A stretch of 64,000 nucleotides of DNA, from NCBI RefSeq assembly GCF_000315625.1, contig NW_005434654.1, positions 494,632-558,631 of the forward strand, given 5' to 3'. Positions 40,972 to 51,000 of the stretch are shown here, piece after piece. Source of the stretch: Guillardia theta CCMP2712. Lineage: Eukaryota; Cryptophyceae; Pyrenomonadales; Geminigeraceae. The notes beneath the pieces are model-generated. The model had not been told where the DNA came from. It saw only the letters and a list, made by a program, of their open reading frames with translations, and searched no databases. A program made the translations under genes and the position numbers. Each line of letters begins with the position of its first letter. Positions within the stretch are counted from its first letter, which is position 1.

Positions 40972-43335
40972 TCAGTCCACTTGAATTGCTTCCGCAACAT
41001 CTGCATGTAATGACTCCCGTAGAATTGTGCTGCCGAACAGGAGCAGGGTCATGCCCAAGGACGGCACATCAGCGATCATTGACTTGCCTATGGGATCCTT
41101 GGAGGTATCTCTTGCAAACTCTGAGGAAAGGTTCAGGACAACCTTGCAGCGGTCTCTCAGGGGCGTCACCGATGTTGGAGTCATGCTGCTGTTTGAAGTA
41201 TTCCATGGAGTTGATTCTACAGATGTGTGAGATCGTGCTGGAGTCCAGGCTCGCTGTCATCTTCTCTGCCTGTGTGCGTGCGTTACATACGGGAGGCACC
41301 AACTTGATCCCTGACCGTGAAGAACTTCCGCTGACGCTGAGAGCAGACAGCGCAGTCCTCGTCAATCAGCGGGTGTACTCCTGCAGCCTTGGTCAGCCCC
41401 CATGGCAGGAGATCTGAAGACGGGGCGTACGATGCGGCGCCTCCGTGCGGAAGTACTGGATCACTCCTTCCGCATCCATCTCCTGCGAGCTGTCAGACGC
41501 TTCTCTACATCACGACTGCTCGACTGATTGAGGTCGGTGGAGCATGCAAGACTCCTCCTCGGTCAAGAACGTGCTCGGACCTGTGCATCCGAGTCAGAGA
41601 GATCGACGGGCTGAGCTCTCAGCTGACAATCAAAACAATAGAACGAAGCGGACTGGCTGCTTTGGCGAGCGGAGGCGACCCTCGGTCTGTCACGAAACCT
41701 GGAACGACCTTCAGACAGGCTTGCTGGTATGCAGATAAGCTGTTTGAGCGACTTACAACATCTGGAGGTGAAAGTCGAACGGGACTTTCTGTAAGTAAGT
41801 CAAGGCATGTTTGAATGGAACAGCTGTCTGCAGGAATACCGCTTTGCTGTCTTGATCGGCGAAATCGAAGCAAGTTTTGTTCCACACCACAGGGCTATGA
41901 TCGATGAAACCAGTATTGAACCACAAACTGCAAATCTCGTAGAAAGGGCCAACTGAGAACTTCCTTCCAGAGATCTTTTCTTGTAGTCATTGACGAGAGA
42001 AGGATTTCAGAAGCAAGTATCACCACTACTTTGATGTCCCCCGCCATTGTTAAAAGCTCAGTCAGCGACATAATGAGATATTTCCGGCCTCCTTTCATCG
42101 ACCCTGCATCTTTCCCTTTCGAAGACCTGCAGAAAGTTCACAAGGGCGGCGTCGGCCCTCACGCTCGCACCAAAGCAGCTGAAGCTCATTCTGATCTTGA
42201 GATTTCTTGCTGAACACGTTCAAAAGAAATATTTCAATCCTGATCTTGTTCATGTCCAAACCATCGCATGTCAGGCACAACTGCCGACTCTAGTGAGACC
42301 TGAATTTCATCCAAGCAAAGTCAACACCTTGCTAAGGTCCACTGAAGAGGGATTCGCAGCGAATCTGGTAAAAAAATATCCGATGTATCTTCGATGACAG
42401 TTGTATACAAATGCTTCGGCATCCTTCATTCTCATCTTTTCATAAAATTCAATCGCCTCCCTGACCTTGGAGATTTTCACACCTGTGCTCACAAGAACAA
42501 ATTAAACTCACCGATTGGAATTCATTGGGCCATGCGTAAATCAGAAACGAGCAAATCATCAATCCTGTTCGGTTTCTTCCCGATGCACACATGATCTAAA
42601 GCAACTCATTCACACTTGATCTCTCGTTAAGCAACAGGCTAACCACAGCCACGTTATCGTCCTCAGCGTCGAGCCAAGTTTGAAGGTCCTTGCAGAAGCT
42701 TTGAATGCGAGAAAGCAAGGTGACCTGACGAGCGTCAGCAACGAGCGCGAGGGTTCAGCACCAACCTCCTTCTTGAGGAAGGCGTACTCCTGCGTGATCT
42801 TGCCGTTGAACTCATACGTTTTGAGGAAGGAAGAGTTTGTTTCCCCGTCCAGGTTGTAGAACCTGTCGAGCACTCGGTCATCCCACATCCCCCGCTTCGT
42901 CTCGGGATGCTATCACTTGGCTTTGTTCGGATGCTCCATCTCAAAGTACTGCTTGATCTCCTCAACAGAATCCTCTGCATAACGTGTTAAGCTGCATCAG
43001 CCCGCGTTGTAACTCACTCTTCATGAACTTCTGCAGCTTGTTGTCGACAGGGGTGGCAAGGGCGATGATGTGAGGGGTGATATACGCCATGTCGATGTTG
43101 AAACCGTTGAGAGTTGTTCTGCTCGTCATTCAGCATATCCGTGTTGAAATCCGTTCTCTTCACCTCATCTTCTGCCCTGCCCAGAGAGACTTGACTTGCG
43201 ACCATGACCTTGGGCGCGATGCTGGTGCAGGGGCAGCGAGACTCTCCGAGGTGCCGTCTGCTGACCCTCCGTCATCACCGCTGCCTCCACCACGCGCCTC
43301 CTCTCAGACTTGTGACAGACCTTGAGGAGCGTTCA
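40972..43335 (-). CDS. PTEN-family phosphatase with atypical P-loop (MCxxGxxRT)
   Basis: Spliced exons follow PTEN order. SLWAGQKMR, then GFNIDMAYITPHIIALATP, matches the DLDLTYIYPNIIAMG region. NKAKFYNLDGETNSSF matches the YKIYNLCAE region. VTLLSRIQSFCKDLQTWLDA and EDDNVAV match the segment before the P-loop. Exon 42512-42595 encodes IMCASGRNRTGLMICSFLIY, where PTEN has HCKAGKGRTG. The next exon (from 42465) is VREAIEFYEKMRMKDAEAF, then HRRYIGYF. A C2-like part follows (GDIKVVV; FYEICSLWFNTGFI). Cys and Arg of the catalytic loop are present and the usual His before Cys is Met. Exons below about 41800, including one ending AEAIQVD at 40972, are assigned to the same gene only tentatively. The start near 43335 is also uncertain. 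Confidence 0.75.
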
Positions 43336-43596
43336 TCTCGCCTTGAGACGAATCGTGGAGAGTGAAAGAGGAGCGCTGGCGCATGCTACTTGATGCCGAA
43401 AGTTCCTCGAACTTGCTTATCGACATCTGCCAGTGCAACGTCAATTAATTCACTTTCGTATCACCAGCCAAAAACAAACTCTTCATCACAAACTTTCCAA
43501 CTTCTTCGTTCGGAAGTTCACTATGATTTACTTGGCACTGCAGTAGCGTTGTTGGTCCAACTTTGGTGCATATTCAGCATCATCTCTTGAGGACAT

Positions 43597-44010
43597 GCTC
43601 TATGTAGCTCTATGTAGCTCTATGTAGCTCTATGTAGCTCTATGTAGCTCTATGTAGCTCTATGTAGCTCTATGTAGCTCTATGTAGCTCTATGTAGCTC
43701 TAGGAGGCTCTATGTAGCTCTATGTAGCTCTATGTAGCTCTATGTAGCTCTATGTAGCTCTATGTAGCTCTAGGAGGCTCTATGTAGCTCTATGTAGCTC
43801 TATGTAGCTCTATGTAGCTCTATGTAGCTCTATGTAGCTCTATGTAGCTCTATCTAGCTCTATGTAGCTCTATGTAGCTCTATGTAGCTCTATGTAGCTC
43901 TATGTAGCTCTATGTAGCTCTATCAGTGTAGCTTTATCATGGTAGCTCCGACGGCCGGCGGATGTAGCTCTAGGAGGCTCTATGTAGCTCTAGGAGGCTC
44001 TAGAGGCCTC
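43597..44010. repeat. CTATGTAGCT decamer minisatellite
   Basis: More than thirty tandem copies of the 10-bp unit CTATGTAGCT run from 43597 to about 43930. Variant units CTAGGAGGCT recur at intervals and CTATCTAGCT occurs once. A short interruption (GGTAGCTCCGACGGCC) is followed by a few more CTAGGAGGCT units to about 44010. The unit overlaps AGCT palindromes. It lies upstream of the PTEN-like gene (-) and the small TM-protein gene (+). Confidence 0.95.
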
Positions 44011-44345
44011 TGCTCTCTCCCTCCCCTCCTTCATGTCAAGTTGGGCATGTCTGGTAGCAACCCTTGCCACCAGCAACTCCGAACATTTCCGTTACAGTTC
44101 CATATTGCTCGTAACCGTATTGCCAATGGTTTGCAACTGCGTCACTCAGTCCGGGCCGGCGGCCGTACTACCCGGCCGGTCTTACATTTGAAATAAAAAT
44201 GTAGATTATCTGGATAATTTCAAATTTTGAAGAAAGCTTGTATTTATATGAAAATGTTTGCAGAAGTGGCCGGAACTTGGGTCAGGGTGGGTAGGGCGAG
44301 TGGGATATTGGGGGTGGTGGTGAAGGAGTGAAACCGAGGAGCGGT
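44010..44345. promoter_or_regulatory. Spacer with GC block upstream of the small TM-protein gene
   Basis: CACTCAGTCCGGGCCGGCGGCC and CCCGGCCGG at about 44145-44180 form a short GC-palindrome block. An AT-rich stretch and a G-rich GGGTGGGTAGGGCG tract precede the ATG at 44346. No ORF is supported. Confidence 0.35.
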
Positions 44346-44788
44346 ATGGCTGGAGGGTATCCCAAGTGGGTATGGTCGCCATCAGGCGGATGGCAATGGC
44401 AGGACGTGATGAAGCCGGTGAGTGGGATCGAGAGCTTCTCTTGTGCAAATTTGCTGAGCTCTGGGAAGCATAACTTGCTGGATGAGTGCGAGCGCATGCG
44501 ATTTCCCCACTTGTCGTTTTGCCTGCATGCTGTTGGCTTGTGTTTCCTCTTCCTTCTCCGTGGGGGCAGCGGAATGCGATTTCACTTCTCAAAAATATCT
44601 GGACCTGTCACAGGCGATAGGTGCAGCTCTACCACGTGCTCACCCTGACTCTGCAGGGAATGCAAGGAGCACATAACAAGAACTGGGCTAGAAACACAGG
44701 AATTGCCTTGGCAGCTTCCTTTGCCTTTACTGCATATCTTTTCAACGTTTCTCGACAGATTGAGCAGAGGTACATGCTCAATGGCTGA
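44346..44788 (+). CDS. Small single-TM protein (67 aa), probable mitochondrial complex subunit
   Basis: Exon 1 (44346-44417) encodes MAGGYPKWVWSPSGGW and ends in a GTGAGT donor. After an intron of about 239 nt, exon 2 (44657-44788, acceptor CTCTGCAG) reads NKNWARNTGIALAASFAFTA, then YLFNVSRQIEQRYMLNG. The phase is kept. The product has a short N-terminal aromatic motif (KWVWSPSGGW), a WxRNT motif and one TM helix. From general knowledge this layout resembles very small accessory subunits of plant-type mitochondrial complex I, but I cannot name the subunit. The exon-intron borders are inferred from the donor and acceptor only. Confidence 0.55.
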
Positions 44789-45075
44789 GGAGGTTGTTTG
44801 TAACACGCCTGTGACAGGCCCCAAGAGCCCGTTAGGAAGATTCCATCCATCCACTGGTGGGGGAGGAAAGAGCTCAGGGACGCCTATCCTGACCCCAAAC
44901 CCTTCTGAACAACTTCTTGTGTGCTTCCCTGTGGGAGCAGTTAGCACGTGCATGAAAAACAAACTCTATGACAGCGAATGGCCTCTGGCCTTCCAGGCTC
45001 CTCGTGCCCTGAACACTCTCGAAACACGGCAAGCTGAGATCACAAGTTTATTTACAGCACAAGATCTTGTTACAG
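44789..45075. other. Convergent 3' region
   Basis: This lies between the small TM-protein gene (+) and the BEACH gene (-). ORFs on both strands run through it but neither has a splice-supported start or known motif. AT-rich sequence at 45040-45075 (AAGTTTATTTACAGC) includes a minus-strand polyadenylation-like AATAAA. Confidence 0.35.
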
Positions 45076-48000
45076 TCATGCATCTTCCAGCAGAGATTGT
45101 GAGAGGTCATAGAGCGAATCCGGTGCCTGGATGAAAGCGCTCAAAATCACCGAGTGTCGGGCGGTGCACTGCCGCAGGCAGGAGTTGAGGCAGCCCTCCA
45201 GTCCTCGTTGCCTTCCCTTCTCATCACTGTCGTTTATGTTGGCGAGGGTGGATCTCTTGGGAGGAAGGACGACATCTGTTACCCCTCCATGTCGCTGAAG
45301 CAGCACCAGGAGCTCTGAGAACTGCGCGTACGTTCGACGAGCATCCCAGGTCAAGTCCGCCTGGGATGGCTTCTCTGTAGTTTGCACGTCGTCAAGGTTG
45401 GTAGGGGGAGAGATCCGGAACTGAAGAATGTGCACTTCCGTGCTCGCGAGAGAGCTTCCCTCCTCCCCGCTGTCAGCTCGTAGGTACTGGGCCATGACTC
45501 CACGGATGAGGCGCTCATCGATGGGAGGACGATCGGGCTTTTGCTCTGAGAGCCAACGAGGGAGGTTGTAGCTCGACCTCCGGTCCTTGCCCCACATCAT
45601 CATCACTCCCTTGGCATCCCCCGTGAACATCTGGTGGCTGTCGGAAGAGAAGCTGATGCAGGTGATGGGATGCTGGTGGGATCGGCGGCACTCGAAGAGC
45701 AGGTCCAGCGCGAGGTCTGACGGCATGCCCTGCTTGCCGCTGAGGAATTTGGACCTGGCGAGCTTGGAGGGGACGAGCCGCCAGAAGCGGATGACCCCCG
45801 ACTGGTGGCCGCTGATGATCACGGGGTACTCCACTGCCCACTCTGGCACCTGTCAGGTGGGATCAGGTGGAAGGGAGGCGAAGGAGAACAAGGGATGGGG
45901 CGAGAGGGCGAGGCTGAGAGAGGGAGGGAGTGGAATGGGAAGGGGGCGGGACGGCAGGGCAAGGGTGGGTCAGGGCAGAGCTAGGTCAAGGGAGGGAAGG
46001 AGAGGGGAAGGGGAGGGAAGGGCACGGGAGGAGCACGGGAAGAGTGTAAGGAAGGGGAAGGGGAAGGGGAAGGGGAAGGGGAAGGGAAGCCAGAAATTCT
46101 GCACTTACCCGGACAGCCTTGGACGTGGTGACTGCGTCGCCATCCTCGAGCATCACCTTGCTCGCCAACATCCTCCCGTTCAAGTTGACCAGTCGGATCT
46201 CCTTCCCCGCTGAGATGACGACGGTCGAGCCCGTGGGATTCAGGTCGATGCAGGTAGGCGTCCCCTGCAGGCCACGAGCAAGGGGCCTCAAAAACCTGAG
46301 CCGGTAGGTATCCCAGAGCAGGACTGTCTTGTCCTTGGAGCCGGACAGGATCACCGAGTGCATGCTGGAGACGTGAAGGCAAGTGACGGAGCCTCTGTGC
46401 CCGCTCAGCCTCTTCCTCAGGACCAACTGCTTCACCTTCACCTCCCCGTGTCCTCGGATGCTGTTGATGCCGACTGCTACCCCGCTCTTTGCCCCCCCAA
46501 TGGAGCCTGCGGGTTTCACCTCCTTGAACTTCCAAACGCAGATATCCCCCAGCCTCCCACCGGTGACGATGATGCTGCCGTCATCGCTGCTCGATGCCGA
46601 CATCACGCCATCCTGGTGGAGGTTCTCAAACGTGCCCACCTGCTTCTCCGCCTCCGCCTTGGTCAGAGTTGACCCTGACTTGACCGTTAGCCGCACACTC
46701 CCGTCTGGGAAGCCCCACAGGAGAAACTCGTTCTGCGACGGAGCAAGCATGATCCTGTTCCCCGCCACGACGCTTGGCTTGCTGTCTCCCTGTGCCCGCA
46801 CATCTCGGACGATCCCTTCCCCGGTCCTCAGGAAGTCCTTCAACGGTTGGCTCTGCAGCGTCGAAGGCTCCGTGCAGATCTGAGGAGGAACGATGGCAAC
46901 TCCCGGCTCTCGTCTCGGATGAGGTTTGGAGAACAGCTGGGTAGGAGTTTGCCCGAAGTTCAAGATCTGCGCGATGGTGCTCATTCGCTCGACCGGATCC
47001 TTGATCGCGTCCACATCGACGGCGCCCTCGTACGTCAGGTGGTGGAAAACATTCAGAGCCTCCACTGCTGCTGGTCCCCGCTGCCGATAGCCGAAGATGA
47101 GATCGATCCACTCGTGAAGGTGGGAGGAGACATACTCGCTCTCCAGAGCCTGGAGGGACAGGGAAAGTAAGTCAACCTCACGCAGGAGACGAGAGCACGG
47201 AAGGATGGAGTGAGGGGAGGGGCGATGAGGAGGAGGCAGAAAGACACACAGACGGAAGGAAGGAAACAAGAAAGGGAGACAGACAGGGAGGATGAAGGGA
47301 GGAGGGATGGATGGAGGGACCGAAAGGCTGAGGACCTGTCGCATCTTCCTGACAAACTCGTCGGAACTTCCATGAGCCCATGGAGGCAGCTCGACACAGT
47401 CCAACCTCGTGCTCCTTTTTTGGCGCACCCCCAAGTCAAGACGATTCTCGTTGAGCAGGAAGTCAGGCAGGTAGTAGAATTCGGGAATCAGCTCCTTCAC
47501 ATCCGACAGCGACAATTGCGAGGCGCTGTCCCACGACTCCCGCACGGAGGCGAAGATCCTGTCGGCATGGTCGAACTTCCCTCCCTGCAGGTGCACGTGC
47601 GCGCTGGTGAAGGGCTCGAGCCTGATGAGGTAGAACATGACGGCTGCAGCGGAGGAGTAGTGAGTGGCGTAGTGGAAGGGAGGCGTTGGGTGCTCGGGGT
47701 CGGGCTCCAGCCAGTTGTCAAATCTCTTTCTGTACTCTGCGGCTCGAGCCTCGTCCTGCGCTCCCATGGGCTTCGAGAGGTCGCGAAAGACCTCAGGCCG
47801 GGAGAGGTCGAGCTGGTCGGAGGAGTAGTCCCTGAGAACCCAAGGGAAGATGGGATACTGGGTGAAGTCGTTGTAGTTGCGGCCGGCGAGCGTGTTGAGG
47901 TGCATGAGGTACTGCAAGTTGCTGATCTCCCCCTGTTGCCACAACCGCCTCAGGTTCTGCAGGAGAGTCTTGGAGGATGTGCGACCGGTCCACCTCCCCT

Positions 48001-51000
48001 GGACAAACTCCAATCAGAGGCACAGGAGAGGAGCTGAAGCGTTCCACAGAGACAATGCAGGAAGAGAGATGATAGTGGAGAGCAGGAGCAGGAGTATGGG
48101 CGGGTGCAGGAGCAGGAGCAAGAGGATCAGGATCAGGAGCAAGAACAAGGAAGGGCAGGAGAAGGAGAAGGAGAAGGAGAAGGAGAAGGAGAAGGAGAAG
48201 GAGAAGGAGAAGGAGAAGGAGAAGGAGCAGCAGGAGTATGTGTATGTAACCTGAGCAAGCTCTGTCATCTTGCTAGAATCCTTCAGGTCGAGGTCGGCTT
48301 CCCCCATGGCGATGTAGATCGAGGTGTTCTTCTTGTCCTCGCTCTGCACTTCGTTCCGGGCGATGACCTCCTGCCGCAGGTTGCAGACGCTCTCGAAGAC
48401 CGTCTCTCTCTCTGTCTTGTGGAAGACGAGGAGGCAGCCCAGCCCGTCCGACGTGAAGATCTCGATGCCCACAGGTCGCAGGAGGTACTTGCGACGCTGG
48501 ATGTCCCGGATGTCCATGAAGCTCCACCGATGTACCATGATGCTCTCAGCAAACCCGTGGTTAGGAGCATCGCCCGGCTCCTCCCCGCCCTCCTTCCGCT
48601 CGCTGCCGTTGAACATGGAGACCTCGCCCGTCGGGGAGACGTTGCAGTGGTCGAACACATAGATGTGGATGGAGCAGACCAGCAGAACACCAGGGACGGG
48701 GACGCCAGAGGAGAGCCTGATGCAGTTGAAGACGGACAGGATGGTGTCTCCACCCTCCAGGAGCCACAGGAATTTCTCGTGATCGATGAGGTTCGAGTCG
48801 CTCGAAGGGACCCCGTCGCTCGAGTCAGCCCCGAGCAGCTTCGAGAAGTCACCGCTGATGAGGTGCGACATGATTCCCCCATGGTTCCGACGAGGCACGG
48901 CCTCGCACCGCAGCTTCGCTGTGATCGGGTCCGGCTCCAACTTCTCCTCCTTGGACTCCCACTTCCCCGACTTGACTGTCGTCTCCTTCCTGAACCTCTC
49001 CCGGACGGGCCTGTAGAGGTTTTGCTCTTCATCCATAGCATACCTGGGGTTGTTCATCTCCAGCACGTCTACTTCCAGCCTCCTCCTCATCCTTTGAGGC
49101 CCTTCGGTCTGATCCAACCTCCACCACGGCGACCTCTTCCTTTGCGTGACGATCGCATCCTTCCTCAGGCGACCAGTCGAAGGCTGAGCATCCGCTCTTG
49201 CAGCTCCAATATTCCAGGTGACCACTGAAGGAAGGTGACTGAAACTGACTCTGCTCGCAGGAGATCTCCTGAAGCCCAAAGTCAGCCGAGATTTCGCCAC
49301 CTCCTCAAGCGCTTGAATCGCTTCCAACTCTGCTAGTGAGCCCTCCAGAGAGCAGTAGGAGTGACCGAAAGTCCCGCACTCTCCCAGCAGCTCCTGCTTC
49401 TCATTCTGCCATCCTTGCATGGTGTGGGCCGACTGGCTCTCAAGGTTCTGGAGCTGACTCCGCATCCTCATGAACCATTGCTTCAGCGCCTGCTCCCTCG
49501 CTGAAGTGCCAGCGTCAAACAACTTGGACAGGATCTCCTTGCCTTCCTTCAGCTGCTTCCTCCTCTTGTTCGACCTTTCGATCTTGTTCTTGTACTGCTT
49601 CTTGTGCACTTCCGCATGATACTTCTGCTCTCCCGTCAGGTTTTGGGAGCGATACTTGTTTGCATTGTCATTGATGATCGTCAAGACCTGAAAGAAACGA
49701 GAGGACTTGTCTTGCGCAGACAAGCTGATTGCAGCCTTCTCGACCGGAGAGGGTTGGAGGAACAACCACGACTCGAACTTGGCGACGTTTTCAGCCGGCA
49801 GTTTCTCTGTCGTGTCTGTAACCTCGTCGACTTGTGTCCTGAGGAAGACGAAACCTTCAGAGGCCAACGATTTCACAACACCAGAGCCATCGACGTAGGA
49901 CAACAGGCTGCCTAACGAGCTTCTCCTCACGCTCAGGAAGTGCGACCAGATGCGGAAGGCGTTGTGCCTCACCGATGTGTTGGGGTCAGCGAAGAGAGGA
50001 AACAGCAGCTGGCAGGTCAGGAAGACAATGATAGAGTCGTTATTGGAACTTCCGTAGATAACGTTCCTTTGCTCGACGATCGCATTCAGCAAACTTATCA
50101 GCTTCTCCGACGAAGTCTTGAGCCGTGAGAGCAAGTGGAGGACCAGCCTGTTGAGCTCCTTGTACAAGGGCGAGATGAACTTGTTCAGGATCAGCCAGGT
50201 CTCTTGCTGTGAAGTCTTCTCAAACTCCAGGATGCGTCGGATGAGGCTCGTGAGGAATTGGAAGACCTCCCAGTGCGAGATGTCATACATGTCTGCACAG
50301 ACATGGTCTACAACGAACTCAGTGAAAGTGAGAACACGCTTCATCAGGTCAGCTCCTCCCCCGCTGACCTCGTTCTGACTGAAGTACAACAAACCGCACA
50401 TGCGGGAGAGGAGGGCTCCTCCGAAGCATCGCTCGCTCGGCTCCGACGCTGAGACCGGGATCGACTCCAGCGCTGTCTGGATACAGAGGGCACCACCTGC
50501 CTGACCTCGGATCGAACCTTCTAGGAAGCGGCAGAACATCTGGAACAGCATCTCTCCAGCTGGGGTGTAAAAGTTGATGATCCCCCCAGCAGTCGCTGAT
50601 GATCCGGGAAGCACCGGCTGGTACTCCAGCTCGCTCGCTCCGTGATCTTCCGCGTCTACGAAGTCATCCTCCATCACACCTCCCAGGTCCTCCCATCCCT
50701 CCTCCATCGTCCCCGCGTTGTTGTCGGAGGCCGAGCTGACCCTGTTGAGCGCCTGCTCCTTCTCCGGCGAGCGTATCCTCAAGAAGCTTCCCAGCCGCTT
50801 GATGACCTTGCCTGTCACACGGGAGACGGCTCCCCCAACACCCTTGAGATCTTCTTCGACGGTTTGGTCGTCGTCTTGCAAGAAGAAGCTACGAGTCATG
50901 CTCTCTAAGGTGTCTTCCGAGTTCCTCATGTCGGCAAACGACGGGCAATGATCGTTGAGGTACATCAACGCCTGGATGGTGTCACAGTTGATGCGTGAAA

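Noticed and set aside
40863-41417. A plus-strand ORF after the QueC-like gene (KCVKEETQTIKTVSRAHE)
   Set aside because: It has no ATG with coding context and overlaps minus-strand sequence that reads better (CKVVLNLSSEFARD). I could not join it to the QueC-like gene.
43597-44010. CRISPR-like array
   Set aside because: The 10-bp units are contiguous with no unique spacers, and the window is eukaryotic.
44582-44962. A minus-strand ORF of 126 codons
   Set aside because: The plus strand carries a spliced small TM protein with a GTGAGT donor and conserved-looking motifs. The minus frame has no recognisable domain.
47210-48037. A plus-strand ORF of 275 codons
   Set aside because: It is antisense to the BEACH domain exon, which has clear family motifs.
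48104-49228. A plus-strand ORF of 374 codons with a long EG repeat
   Set aside because: It is antisense to BEACH exon 7 and the GAAGGA intron repeat. The opposite strand encodes the PH-BEACH domain.
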